A DNA stretch of 64,000 nucleotides. Origin: Pedobacter soli (GTDB lineage: Bacteria; Bacteroidota; Bacteroidia; Sphingobacteriales; Sphingobacteriaceae). The DNA is taken from positions 9,266 through 73,265 of the forward strand of contig NZ_FMZH01000009.1 of assembly GCF_900101435.1 (NCBI RefSeq), written 5' to 3'. Positions 8,814 to 17,681 of this stretch are shown in pieces (position 1 is the first letter of the stretch; every line of letters begins with the position of its first letter). The translations under genes were made by a program, and so were the position numbers. The notes beneath the pieces are model-generated. The model did not search any database. It saw only the letters and a list, made by a program, of their open reading frames with translations, and was not told where the DNA came from.

Positions 8814-9280
8814 TGAGGTGGTAAAATACGGCTAAAAATATACCCGGAAGTGCTTAAATGCTATTTGATGGATGAAAGATCACACCAAATGTTGATTTTG
8901 ATTCTGAGATTTCAATTTAACCATGAACTTATAAAATTAATTGGAACCGGCGAATGAAACCTAAATGCCCAGTATATTTCCATATTTTTATGCAATAGTT
9001 ACTTTAATGTGTTAAGACCACAAGTTTAATTTGGGTAAATAATTAAATTATCAATAACAATTCGCTTTGAAATAAAATTGATTCCCTCTTTTTATAAGCA
9101 ATTTTATCGCATTTCCTTGCGATGTAACAATGTAACAGTTGAAGTGAGCGCACAAGCCATAAGATTTTGCTGATGTAGGGTATGGTGGAATAATTTGCAA
9201 TTTTGATAGCGTGGTCGAGCTGCGGGATTTGTAATTCAATTCCACTATTTTTTAATTGATTTTGTCAGCTGTCATTCTTT
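8814..9280. other. 467-bp gap with no supported gene
   Basis: A/T-rich sequence between the SUKH gene and the lipoprotein gene. A 64-codon minus-strand ORF (9051-9245) is open but has no recognisable features. No hairpin terminator or repeat family was recognised here. Confidence 0.5.
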
Positions 9281-9913
9281 CTATGACTCAATTCCTAAAA
9301 TTAGAATAATTTGCCCTGTTGATGTTTTATAAACTTCAATTGCAGATAAAACTAAGTCTGCTATGTCGTGCCCCCAAATTCCATATTTTCCGTTCGTTTG
9401 ATTTCTATTGTACATTGTTGTCCGTTTATCAATCGGAATAGTCTTAACAGTTGCACTTTTTTCTTCTTCTTCATAAAGTTTAAAATAATGCAAATTTATT
9501 TCTGATAATAATTGTTTTCGTGAAAAACCGTCATTTGATGTTATTGTAAATTCGTATTGATTTGTGAGAGGGTAGTCAATAATAACTTTTACAGAATTCT
9601 CTTTGATGACTATTTCGTCACCCTCGTATAGGTTTGGAAGGTCTTGTTTAGCATTTTCAATGCTCGCCCAGGGAATAAATCCGTCTTCATAATCTTTTTT
9701 ATTGTCCGTTTTTACTTTAAATGATATTATAGAAATCAACTCACCAATATTTTCACTTCTCTTTTCAGTTGCTTTCTTTTCATTTTCCTGAATAATGGCA
9801 ATTGGGTCTTTTACTTCTTCCTTTTCATTAGTTTTTTGAGTTTGCCCTTTGCAACTTGTAAATATAATTGTCAGAAAAAGAATCAAATATTTGGTCATTT
9901 TAATTTTTATCAT
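9281..9913 (-). CDS. Putative lipoprotein of unknown function
   Basis: A 210-aa protein with a type II signal peptide: a short charged start, the hydrophobic stretch YLILFLTIIFTS and a lipobox Cys (TSCKG), so it is probably anchored in an envelope membrane. Residues 25-60 are a charged, low-complexity Lys/Glu tether. The rest contains no motif I recognise. A second possible start (MTKYLILF, at 9898) would give the same mature protein. Its composition is visibly A/T-rich compared with the core genes, consistent with an acquired segment. It lies in the orphan minus-strand block with immunity-type families. Confidence 0.75.
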   Translation of the reverse strand: MIKIKMTKYLILFLTIIFTSCKGQTQKTNEKEEVKDPIAIIQENEKKATEKRSENIGELISIISFKVKTDNKKDYEDGFIPWASIENAKQDLPNLYEGDEIVIKENSVKVIIDYPLTNQYEFTITSNDGFSRKQLLSEINLHYFKLYEEEEKSATVKTIPIDKRTTMYNRNQTNGKYGIWGHDIADLVLSAIEVYKTSTGQIILILGIES

Positions 9914-10028
9914 TTTATGTAATTGTGAGTTTTTGGATTTTAGTTTTGACGTTTATGGCGGAATTTCTTGAAACGTGTTGAGATTACAAGATAGCTTTGA
10001 GGAATGTATTAATAAATACTATTATAAC

Positions 10029-10568
10029 TTAACCCTTTTCAAATGCCTTTTTTGCATTGTCATAACTCCGATATTTCTCTTGATTAAGCCAACTAATCAT
10101 TGTCCCTTGGTTAATTAACGCACGATGCGCTTGGTAATCATCAAATTCAGGGTTGAGCTCAAATTCCCCATCATAAAAGCAAGTAGCCTCCCTTACAACC
10201 TTACCGTCAATAACTGTTAAGTATAATTGATGCACCGTGATATCTGCGAAGTCTTCATAATAGGTGAGTATGAATCTATCTGGATTAATTTCTTTTATTA
10301 ACGAAGCTAGTGCTGAAAAGTCGTAGGTAAATAGTTCATCGTCATCATCATCATATTTATCCTGCACTGCTGAAGAGGTACTTAATGCAGTAGCCAGGTC
10401 ATTACAACTAAAGACATGAGCAATAAAAACGCTAAGAGAAGTCCAGTCTACATCATACTTATCAGGGTCTAAAGGTATTATAAATGCTCTGTTTTCCCTA
10501 AAGTGTACGATTTCAGGAGGTACGACCACATCATCCAATACTATTAATGCGCAAATTAGTTGAGCCAT
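10029..10568 (-). CDS. Uncharacterised soluble protein
   Basis: Translated from the Met at 10568 (MAQLICALIVLDDVVVPPEI), which looks a more natural N-terminus than the upstream Met at 10613; this gives 179 aa. It has no signal peptide. A run of Asp (DKYDDDDDELF) lies in the middle and a short Lys/Tyr-rich tail ends the protein. I recognise no domain. The isolated position, with about 115-200 bp gaps either side and no operon partner, matches its neighbours in the block. Confidence 0.7.
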   Translation of the reverse strand: MAQLICALIVLDDVVVPPEIVHFRENRAFIIPLDPDKYDVDWTSLSVFIAHVFSCNDLATALSTSSAVQDKYDDDDDELFTYDFSALASLIKEINPDRFILTYYEDFADITVHQLYLTVIDGKVVREATCFYDGEFELNPEFDDYQAHRALINQGTMISWLNQEKYRSYDNAKKAFEKG

Positions 10569-10798
10569 ATCTTTAATTTTACTAAATATAAAACGTACCT
10601 CGTATATATCCAAAATCTAGCCCTATAGTTGTATGTATTTAAATATGGCACTCGTACCAAGCTTTCAAATTAATTAAGCAAAGGAGGAACGGAATAAATA
10701 GACTTTGCGGCTGCCATATGAGCGTTTATACCGGAATTCCTTTAAACGTATTGGGAGGATAAGATTGAATTGGTGTAATAGTTAGATAGAGATGCCTC

Positions 10799-11236
10799 TC
10801 AATCATTAACTTCCCCGTTTTGCCAATAGTCTTCTGCTATAGGTATTCTGTGCAACACCTCTTTGCAGAGCTTTTTGTAAACGTTAACTAATCCAAAGAG
10901 GAACTCTTTATCATAACGGAACCAGTCATCAGTTAAACTACTTGTTGTATCCATGTTGCTTTGAATGCGTTTCCGCTTATTAACATCGTGAGCTGTTACC
11001 TTATTAGGCTTAATCTCAAGTCCCCAAGCGGTTGTGACACCATCAGATCGACAGTTGGCTATTTCAATAACAAATCCACCTCCACTTCTGTCAAACTGGA
11101 AAGTTAAAAGGTTAATCCGATCATCCTTAATTCGCCTAAAGTGCGGAAAGGAGCCTTTGAAGTCTAAATTTCTTAATGCTGGTACTACTATTTCATTTAG
11201 ACACTTAACCATCTGGTTTCTATTGGAGTAGCTCAT
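10799..11236 (-). CDS. DUF4304-domain protein
   Basis: A 145-aa soluble protein. Its opening (NEIVVPALRNLDFKGSFPHFRRI) and the following LTFQFDRSGGGFVIEIANC block are typical of DUF4304, a small family of unknown biochemical function that often turns up among immunity-type genes. The domain fills the protein. It is 44 bp downstream of the start of the next gene upstream (11281-11883), so the two could be co-transcribed. Confidence 0.82.
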   Translation of the reverse strand: MSYSNRNQMVKCLNEIVVPALRNLDFKGSFPHFRRIKDDRINLLTFQFDRSGGGFVIEIANCRSDGVTTAWGLEIKPNKVTAHDVNKRKRIQSNMDTTSSLTDDWFRYDKEFLFGLVNVYKKLCKEVLHRIPIAEDYWQNGEVND

Positions 11237-11280
11237 AATCTAATATCAGTTTGAACTTGTTGGTTGATTAGCGATCTACT

Positions 11281-11883
11281 TTACAAGTCATCTATTGCTT
11301 TTGCTCTGATGATAGCTCCATTGATTTTATCTAAGTAAGCTAGCTTAACAAAACAACTAATCACACTGTTATGCTCAATTGAAAGCTCTATTTCACCATT
11401 CTCTGTTCTCCAAAGGGAGCGGTACTTACACTTGTCAAACTTAACTTGATACATTTTACGATCATCATCTTCACCTCTATTGTACCGCTCGTCATCAAAT
11501 TTTTCCACTTCTGTAGTTGGTTTTCCATACTTCTCTGTTAGCAACTCTTTAAGGCTACTATAATTTCCGAGTAGTGTTGACCATGTTTCTCTGCGTGGAA
11601 AGGCAACAGCTATTTGATGTACCAAGTCTTTTTGCTTAAGCGTTGACACAACGACCACGCAATTCTTGTAACCTGCGAAATCTCCTTGGAGGGTTGCAAT
11701 ACCACCTTCAGTTTCCAACTGGCTAAAACCATTCTGCTTCATCTTAGACACATAGTCTAGTAAAGTACCGTTAATAGGCACTCCTTTAAACGTTAAGTGT
11801 TGGGTGGTTGGCTTTTGTGCGAACGTTATTACTGAGATCATCAGCATAACCATAGTTAATAAAGATATAGCGTATCGTTTCAT
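11281..11883 (-). CDS. Secreted protein of unknown function
   Basis: A 200-aa protein with a clear Sec signal peptide (hydrophobic ISLLTMVMLMISVITFA, then AQ). The mature part opens with HLTFKGVPINGTL and has a repeated pattern of short beta-like segments (KNCVVVVSTL, KYRSLWRTENGEIELSI). Similar small exported proteins occur in many Bacteroidota, but I know of no assigned role. It is probably first of a two-gene unit with the DUF4304 gene. Confidence 0.78.
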   Translation of the reverse strand: MKRYAISLLTMVMLMISVITFAQKPTTQHLTFKGVPINGTLLDYVSKMKQNGFSQLETEGGIATLQGDFAGYKNCVVVVSTLKQKDLVHQIAVAFPRRETWSTLLGNYSSLKELLTEKYGKPTTEVEKFDDERYNRGEDDDRKMYQVKFDKCKYRSLWRTENGEIELSIEHNSVISCFVKLAYLDKINGAIIRAKAIDDL

Positions 11884-12010
11884 TGAGAGTTCAATTTAAA
11901 AGATGGATTTAGAATAGCAAAGATAAGAGAACGAGCGGTGCTTGCAAGACTAACAATTAGTTCGTCTATCACATATCATACACAAAGGCGCTGAAACAGA
12001 TTCATAGATA

Positions 12011-12474
12011 CTACAACTGTACACTGCTGCCCATCACGCCTACGAAATGTGTTCCTTTAAAGATGGTGAATAAGCATGATGAGTCAATATAGGTGTACTC
12101 ACTATAGAATACGTTGTCAACTAGAAATTTTGGGCTGCTCCGTAGACTATGGTAAGCCTCATCATACTTAGGTCTAGGCTCAACCAACCTTACCAATAGC
12201 AGCTGTTGAAATTCACAACCATCCTTGTTGAATCTATCGACCTCTTCCAATTGATTACCATAGCCATTATAAAGCCTGACGGCCCATCTCTTACTTATCT
12301 CATATATGAAGTCCAGGTCTTTTAATAGTTAGCTGTGATTAAATCTACATGCTCCCACATTATAATGTTATCAGCAAAGTAAGATGCATCAACACAGAAT
12401 TCAATTTCAACTCCATTGCAATTCTCGGTTGCAAACCACTCGTTTGAATTTCCAGATGATTGGTTAAACGTCAT
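12011..12474 (-). pseudogene. Frameshifted small orphan gene
   Basis: Starting at ATG 12474, the first frame reads MTFNQSSGNSNEWFATENCN onward through MWEHVDLIT and then stops at TAA around 12326. A second frame, open from just after another stop at about 12331, reads LLKDLDFIYEISKRWAVRLY onward to a stop at 12011. The two fit end to end as one acidic protein of about 155 aa. Loss of one base (or gain of two) near 12325-12331, in a run of TTTAATAGTTAG on the plus strand, would explain the break. I do not recognise the family. It could be a real decayed gene or an assembly error. Confidence 0.65.
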
Positions 12475-12817
12475 TGTACATAGATTAAGATACTAATATA
12501 ATAATATGTGTGATTCCTGCGCATCCAAGATTTGATCAAACTCGCATATTAAGGGGGAGAAACCAGATTTTGGATATGCTGAAAAGAGGTATAATTGTCG
12601 ATGTTGTGTTTATAAGGTCAGACGTGCTCCAAAACAGCTGTTTACCTCTTAAAACGTCACTCATAATGCAGGTCACTCATTGCACATTTTTATATAGATA
12701 GAGTTAATAAAACAGATATGGTAATAAAATGTGTAACCTTATTAGCACCACTTGATCTTCATTACACTAATTAAAGACATCAACGGTTGACAATATGCTC
12801 CTTTTAATCATTTCATG
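12475..12817. other. 343-bp gap with no supported gene
   Basis: A/T-rich sequence between the frameshifted gene and the two-gene DUF4145 unit. A plus-strand frame at 12510-12701 is open but has no family features and opposes all neighbours, so I do not call it. Confidence 0.5.
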
Positions 12818-13627
12818 CTATTTCCATCCCAATATACATTGCGAATTAATCGGCGTTTTGACAATGCTGGTTTCAACAAAGTCCGTCTCAATAATAATGT
12901 TACTACAGCTTTGCCCTTCGTATTCATTCCCTGCTATATGGTTGCAATCGAGATAGCTAGAGTTACAAATAGAACATAACGTACGACCTGCCATACCTGT
13001 AACACTTGCACCACTTAGTCGATTTTGAGAAATCCTTCTTTTGACCAATTTATCTGTTATGTAACCTTCAGATGCTAAACCACGTTCATCCTCCCATAAT
13101 CTACACCAACCAACAATTTTGGGCTTGTGCTCCAAATATATGGGTGTGGGAAATTTGATATTTGGAGGCACTGTGTTAAAGCAACGATCAAACCCGTCTT
13201 TAAGCTCTTTTCTTATGGCAGTTATTCGTTGTTTGTTCCCTTTCGGCTGTTCCAACCCCAAATAGTTATATGAAGTAGGTGAGCCATCGATCTGTATGTT
13301 AAGGTTATGGGATGGCTGTTTTCCATCCCAATCTAATAACTTCTGCACTTGGTTAACTATTAAGTTTGTTATTACATTGATTGGAATACCAAATAGAAGG
13401 AGATTCACAGGATCAGCAAACCACTCTCTAAGCCCCTTACTGTAAAGATAGTAAACTGGAAGCCCATTATCTGGCTCTATTACCACACTATATCCTTTGC
13501 CTCGCAAGGTTTTAACAAGTATCAAAGCATCTCTAGTGATAACCCTTCTGTTCGGGAATCTTGACTCATATGGATTAAAAGATTCTATTCGTACTTCCAT
13601 TAAGTTATCATTTACAGCTTCACTCAT
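12818..13627 (-). CDS. Uncharacterised protein with C-terminal Cys/His cluster, partner of DUF4145 protein
   Basis: A 269-aa protein. The N-terminal half has an alpha/beta look (ALILVKTLRGKGYSVVIEPD) followed by the amphipathic stretch VNLLLFGIPINVITNLIV. The C-terminal part carries a C-x2-C-x6-C-x-H cluster (TLCSICNSSYLDCNHIAG, about residues 218-235) that could bind zinc. I recognise no full-length family. The start codon lies one base after the stop of the DUF4145 gene, so the two are almost certainly translated from one message and are likely to work together. A defence role is only a guess from the partner family. Confidence 0.78.
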   Translation of the reverse strand: MSEAVNDNLMEVRIESFNPYESRFPNRRVITRDALILVKTLRGKGYSVVIEPDNGLPVYYLYSKGLREWFADPVNLLLFGIPINVITNLIVNQVQKLLDWDGKQPSHNLNIQIDGSPTSYNYLGLEQPKGNKQRITAIRKELKDGFDRCFNTVPPNIKFPTPIYLEHKPKIVGWCRLWEDERGLASEGYITDKLVKRRISQNRLSGASVTGMAGRTLCSICNSSYLDCNHIAGNEYEGQSCSNIIIETDFVETSIVKTPINSQCILGWK

Positions 13628-13628
13628 A

Positions 13629-14255
13629 TCATTTAGAATCTCTTATTTCAATAGCGGAAACTTTATCTTCAGGCAAAGCATTGTAAAGATCCCCGACTTG
13701 CTTTGGTAGTGATATCATGTATTGGACGACAATATTCTTTAGGTCAAATAAGCTACCAACGACTGCTGGATCATCTGTATCAATCTGCCCAGGATGCACA
13801 GCTTCATTACCAGTTACTCTCACTATATCCAAAGATTGTTGTACTATTGAAGGTAGGCCTTTAGCGACTAAGTGTTTAATGTCAGTATTAATGTTTGTTC
13901 CTGATTCTCCAAGCTCTTTACATAAGATTTGAATGCCTAATCTTAACAATGCTGCTGCTCCTCTTGGTGACTTTCGATATATAGAAGCCGCCTCAAGATA
14001 TACTAGTTTGACTTTTTCAGGCATATCTTCATTTGGGATAGGAGCATCGCTGCTATTTGGAAAAACCATGTAATCTTCAACCCAAAGAGATTTGCTTGAA
14101 CAGTGCACACAATCTGCAATCCTAACAGGGTTTTGATACTTAATTGAATTTGGACGAAGATCCCAATCTGTAGATAGCCAATTTTGTTGGGCTATGGCGC
14201 CACAAGTTGGACAAGTAAATGATGGAGAGAAAGATTCTGGCTTTATAAATTTCAT
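13629..14255 (-). CDS. DUF4145-domain protein with N-terminal zinc ribbon
   Basis: Start placed at 14255 (MKFIKPESFSPSFTCPTCG). This gives 208 aa and puts a C-x2-C knuckle (TCPTCG) at about residue 15, with a second pair further on (ADCVHCSSK). The DUF4145 core is the helical stretch from about 90 (YLEAASIYRKSPRGAAALLR) through RVTGNEAVHPGQID, where the conserved NxxVHPG is intact. DUF4145 occurs alone and fused to restriction and abortive-infection proteins; its biochemical role is not settled. It is first of a two-gene unit. Confidence 0.85.
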   Translation of the reverse strand: MKFIKPESFSPSFTCPTCGAIAQQNWLSTDWDLRPNSIKYQNPVRIADCVHCSSKSLWVEDYMVFPNSSDAPIPNEDMPEKVKLVYLEAASIYRKSPRGAAALLRLGIQILCKELGESGTNINTDIKHLVAKGLPSIVQQSLDIVRVTGNEAVHPGQIDTDDPAVVGSLFDLKNIVVQYMISLPKQVGDLYNALPEDKVSAIEIRDSK

Positions 14256-14364
14256 TTGAGTGTTAACTGATAACTCAAAGGTAAGAAGAATGTACAACAT
14301 ATAAGCAATCAGCGAACTCAAACTGCCGATGGTGAAAGCAAGTCAACGAAGTAAAGCTTTGTAG

Positions 14365-14454
14365 AAGCGATGCAGTGCTAATGATGAGTGGAATGATATT
14401 TTAAGAGAAATTCATACTGAGCTAAAGCGTTATAACGAAGGTAAAAACCAGTAA
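14365..14454 (+). pseudogene. Possible C-terminal gene remnant
   Basis: A plus-strand frame bounded by stops at 14362 and 14452 reads ANDEWNDILREIHTELKRYN with a short Lys-rich end, and looks like the charged helical tail of a real protein. It has no start codon in frame. It lies at the right edge of the accessory block, where a remnant of a lost gene would be expected. Too short to identify. Confidence 0.25.
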
Positions 14455-14593
14455 TTTCTTTCTCGATTTTAGGCTTACCTTCTTTCGATAATTATTTCCT
14501 AATCCATTCCCTTTTCTTAGTTTTGAAGTTTAAACAAGAACATTACACAAACGGCTTATCGTTACCGGTAAAGCCCTTTAAACAATACAATAC

Positions 14594-14998
14594 ATGAATC
14601 ATTGGTTAGTCAAATCAGAACCTTTTAAATACAGCTGGGAGAAATTTAATGCAGATGGCCGCACCTTTTGGGATGGCGTGCGTAATTACCAGGCCCGCAA
14701 CAACCTGAAAGCCATGAAAGAAGGCGATTTGGTACTTTTTTACCACAGTAACGAGGGTAAAAATGTGGTGGGTATTGCCAAAGTAGTAAAAGAGTTTTAC
14801 CAGGACCCTACTACCGATGATACCAATTGGGTTGTGGTTGATTTATCGCCGGTTGAAAGCTTAAAAAATCCGGTTTCCTTAGAGCAGATTAAAGCCGAGC
14901 CGAGTTTGGTTGATATTTCGCTGGTGCGCCAGGGCCGTTTGTCGGTTATGCCTTTAAAAGCAGCCGAGTTTGATAAGATCCTGGAGATGGGGAGTTAG
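14594..14998 (+). CDS. EVE-domain protein (thymocyte nuclear protein 1-like)
   Basis: A 134-aa protein consisting of a single EVE domain, a PUA-like fold that reads modified bases. Family landmarks: HWLVKSEPFKYSWE at the N-terminus, the FWDGVRNYQARNNLKAM loop that lines the ligand pocket, GDLVLFYHSNEGKNVVGIA, and a C-terminal LVRQGRLSVMPL. Length is typical of the bacterial stand-alone form. It is monocistronic. In some genomes EVE proteins work in modification-dependent defence; the accessory block ends only about 340 bp upstream, but no direct link is visible. Confidence 0.93.
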   Translation: MNHWLVKSEPFKYSWEKFNADGRTFWDGVRNYQARNNLKAMKEGDLVLFYHSNEGKNVVGIAKVVKEFYQDPTTDDTNWVVVDLSPVESLKNPVSLEQIKAEPSLVDISLVRQGRLSVMPLKAAEFDKILEMGS

Positions 14999-14999
14999 G

Positions 15000-15213
15000 T
15001 AGTTAGGTAGTTTGGAGTTTTCAGTTTTCAGTTGGCAGTTAGCAGTTGGCAGTCTGGAGTTTTCAGTTTTCAGTTATGAGTTAACGCCAAACGCCGCACG
15101 ACAAACGCTTAGCGCCATGTTTTCAGTTGGCAGTTCTCAGTTACTGAACTAAGCTTAACGCCAGGCGCTAAACCCTAACCGCTAAACGCCTTACCCTAAC
15201 CGCTAATCGCCCT
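15000..15213. repeat. Degenerate short repeats between genes
   Basis: A TTTTCAGTTGGCAGTTAGCAG-type run (15010-15140) is followed by AACGCC/GCTAAACGCC/CCCTAACCGCTAA copies up to 15213. Noncoding slippage-type repeats, of the same class as 824-960. Confidence 0.75.
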
Positions 15214-15216
15214 CAT

Positions 15217-15780
15217 ATGAAAAAACTCTCTTTTACCTTCGCTCTTTTGTTTACTGCTGGCCTCGCCATAGCCCAAAGCATTAAACCTTACATCGCCATT
15301 GTTAAAACCGAAAAGGCTAAATACAAAGGTATTTTACAAAGGGTAGATTCGGTAAAGGTGGTGTTAAATCATGATGGTACGCTTATTCCGGTGCTGCTGA
15401 ATGAAATTAAAACCGTACAAATCAGAACGGTTAAAAAAGGTTATGAAGGCTTTAGTTTGATTAAAATCGGCGAAGACCGGGCCGAAGAATATAAAATGGA
15501 TGCCAGTGGTAAAATGGTAGATAAATGGGGCAAGGAAGAACCCACGTTTAAGGAAGATGTATCGGCCACTGTATTTTCGGTTATTTTTACCGCAATTGGC
15601 AATGCCATTGCTTTACCCATCCATGCCATTAACCCCAATGTTGCGCGGTTTAAATTTCACGATAAAGCTCCCAAACAGGTAAACGAGCTGAGTTATTATT
15701 CTATTTACTACCAGGCTAACCCCAACACTTTGGCCGAGCTGCAACAGCTCAAAGCCATTTCAGGCAGCTTTAAACCCTAG
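15217..15780 (+). CDS. Secreted protein of unknown function
   Basis: A 187-aa protein with a Sec signal peptide (LSFTFALLFTAGLAIAQ). The mature N-terminus (IKPYIAIVKTEKAKYKGILQ) reads like a small barrel in which KGILQRVDSVKVVLNHDG resembles the RNA/ligand-binding Sm-like beta strands often seen in exported Bacteroidota proteins. A hydrophobic stretch near 125-145 (VFSVIFTAIGNAIALPI) could be a membrane segment. I do not recognise a named family. Monocistronic, embedded in simple repeats on both sides. Confidence 0.75.
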   Translation: MKKLSFTFALLFTAGLAIAQSIKPYIAIVKTEKAKYKGILQRVDSVKVVLNHDGTLIPVLLNEIKTVQIRTVKKGYEGFSLIKIGEDRAEEYKMDASGKMVDKWGKEEPTFKEDVSATVFSVIFTAIGNAIALPIHAINPNVARFKFHDKAPKQVNELSYYSIYYQANPNTLAELQQLKAISGSFKP

Positions 15781-15844
15781 TACTTGGTACCATTTAACCG
15801 ATCTAACAATTAACCAGTTAACCGATTAACCAGTTAACCAATGA

Positions 15845-17026
15845 CTATTGAACCACAGCATTTCTTTTGCTTAGCGTAATGCCCAGCGTCATAATGATAC
15901 TGGAGCCCAATACCACCAGGAACAAAAACGGCGTGCCTACTTCGGGTATTTTTAAACTTTCGGGCAGGTGCAAATACAGCAATATACTGATTAAACCACG
16001 CGGAGCAATGTATAAAATGGGACTCAGGCTTTCTTTTTTAAATACTTTTAGAAACACTAGCCTGATGAGGTAAATGGCGAGCAGGATGAAAAATCCGTTT
16101 GCGAGTACATTCTGGTTGTTCAGCTCGTTCAGGTTCATGGTAAAGCCAAATATCACAAAAAAGAAAGTCCGTAAAATGAAGGCGCTCTCGGCCGAAAGTT
16201 GGTAAAGCTGCGATAAATCTGCCGAAAGGTTCTTGTACAAAAATATACTCCTGAACCAGGCATTTTGAATCGTATCGGCATTGTTGAGAAATAAACCCGT
16301 ACTTAGAATGAGCACTAGCGAAGATAAATGGTACGACTGACCAATGGCGTAAACGAGTATGAGGATGGCAATAATGAGAAAGAATTTAATATGGTGTACC
16401 AGCCTGCCCATGATATAAAGCAATACCACGCAGGCAATGGCCGAGAGCAGTACAATTAAAAAAGTACTTAAGCCGAGACCAATCACCGCCGAAGTACTGA
16501 AGCCATGGTTCGTAATGGCAAAGTTAAAGATAATTACTCCCAGGATATCGGAAAAGGAAGATTCGTAAATTACAAACTCGCGGTCTTTATTGCCCAGTGC
16601 CGCTGCCGAAGGGATGGCAATGGCCGAACTGATTACACTAAAGGGAATGGCATTGGCCATGCAGGTGTATAAATCCTGATGCGTGATCTGGTAAATGATG
16701 GCGGTAATAACAGCAATGGAACCGAGTAAAATACTTAGGGCCGACAATAAAGCGGTGCGGATGACTTTGTTTTTATGCTGGTCGTATTTCAGTTCGAGCG
16801 AGCCCTCGAAAACAATTAAAATTAAACCAACTGTACCCAGCATGGGTAAAATAGACAGGAAATTGAAGGTATGGATCTGGAGGTAATCGACCAGAAAACG
16901 CAGGCCTATACCCAGTAAAAGCAACAGTAAAACAGATGGTACTTTGGTTTTACTGGCCACCAAATCAAACAGATAGGAGAAGATCACCAATCCGCTTAAA
17001 ATAATAAGTATCGTATAGGTTGTCAT
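15845..17026 (-). CDS. Cation/proton antiporter, CPA family
   Basis: A 393-aa integral membrane protein with about 12 hydrophobic segments. It has the sodium/hydrogen exchanger layout: an inverted-repeat core with FEGSLELKYDQ in the first half (the conserved FExG..L motif of CPA proteins) and a second half with GLFLNNADTI and FVIFGFTMNL. There is no regulatory TrkA-N or CBS domain. It probably exchanges Na+ or K+ for H+ across the inner membrane; ion specificity cannot be read. The gene stands alone. AACCAGTTAACC repeats lie just downstream. Confidence 0.9.
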   Translation of the reverse strand: MTTYTILIILSGLVIFSYLFDLVASKTKVPSVLLLLLLGIGLRFLVDYLQIHTFNFLSILPMLGTVGLILIVFEGSLELKYDQHKNKVIRTALLSALSILLGSIAVITAIIYQITHQDLYTCMANAIPFSVISSAIAIPSAAALGNKDREFVIYESSFSDILGVIIFNFAITNHGFSTSAVIGLGLSTFLIVLLSAIACVVLLYIMGRLVHHIKFFLIIAILILVYAIGQSYHLSSLVLILSTGLFLNNADTIQNAWFRSIFLYKNLSADLSQLYQLSAESAFILRTFFFVIFGFTMNLNELNNQNVLANGFFILLAIYLIRLVFLKVFKKESLSPILYIAPRGLISILLYLHLPESLKIPEVGTPFLFLVVLGSSIIMTLGITLSKRNAVVQ

Positions 17027-17097
17027 ATTTTTCAGCGTAAGGTAAGCTGCTAAAATAAAACAAACCGTTTAACTACGAAGAAGTTTTAATGTAAAAA

Positions 17098-17619
17098 TTA
17101 GGCTTTAAAGAACAGGGCTTTAAGTTCGCTGGCATCATCGGGATCCATTTTACCCCCTAAAACGAGGCGTAACTGGCGGCGGCGCAGGGCACCATCATAC
17201 AGGTCTATTTCCTCAGGTGTTTCGGGCATTAGCTCGGGTACAGGAATGGTACGTGCACTCTGATCAACCGCTACGAAAGTGTAATACGCTTCGTTGCTTT
17301 TCTGGCGTGCACCACTCGGAATGTTTTCTGCCCATACGTCTAAACGTACTTCTACCGAAGTATTAAAAGCGCGGGTAACTTTGGCCTCGATGGTAATTAC
17401 ATCACCGAGTTTAATGGGTTGCTTAAAAGAAACGTTATCAACCGATGCCGTTACCACAATGCGGTTGCAGTGTTTTTGCGCCGAAATTGCCGCTGCAATA
17501 TCCATCCAGTGCAGCAGGCGACCGCCCATCAGGTTGTTCAGCGTATTGGTATCGTTCGGCAATACCAACTCGTTCATGATGGTAAAACTCTCTCTTGCAA
17601 ATTTCTTTTTTAAGCTCAT
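17098..17619 (-). CDS. Acyl-CoA thioesterase, hotdog fold
   Basis: A 173-aa cytoplasmic protein with one hotdog domain of the YciA/ACOT type. Signature blocks are NLMGGRLLHWMDIAAAISAQ (helix and catalytic-site region), VVTASVDNVSFKQPIKLGD and VEVRLDVWAEN. Such enzymes hydrolyse acyl-CoA to free acid and CoA; chain-length preference is unknown. The tail (LRRRQLRLVLGGK) is Arg-rich. Its upstream region leads straight into the 91-bp tandem array. Confidence 0.92.
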   Translation of the reverse strand: MSLKKKFARESFTIMNELVLPNDTNTLNNLMGGRLLHWMDIAAAISAQKHCNRIVVTASVDNVSFKQPIKLGDVITIEAKVTRAFNTSVEVRLDVWAENIPSGARQKSNEAYYTFVAVDQSARTIPVPELMPETPEEIDLYDGALRRRQLRLVLGGKMDPDDASELKALFFKA

Positions 17620-17681
17620 TTGCCGGCAAAAATAAGGAAAATGTTGTTAAAATGGTATGTAAAAGAGGAAAGTCAGCTTAT

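Noticed and set aside
9051..9245. 64-codon minus-strand ORF
   Set aside because: No start context, domain or composition supporting a gene; lies in a generally noncoding A/T-rich gap.
12510..12701. 63-codon plus-strand ORF
   Set aside because: Opposes all neighbours and shows no recognisable protein features.
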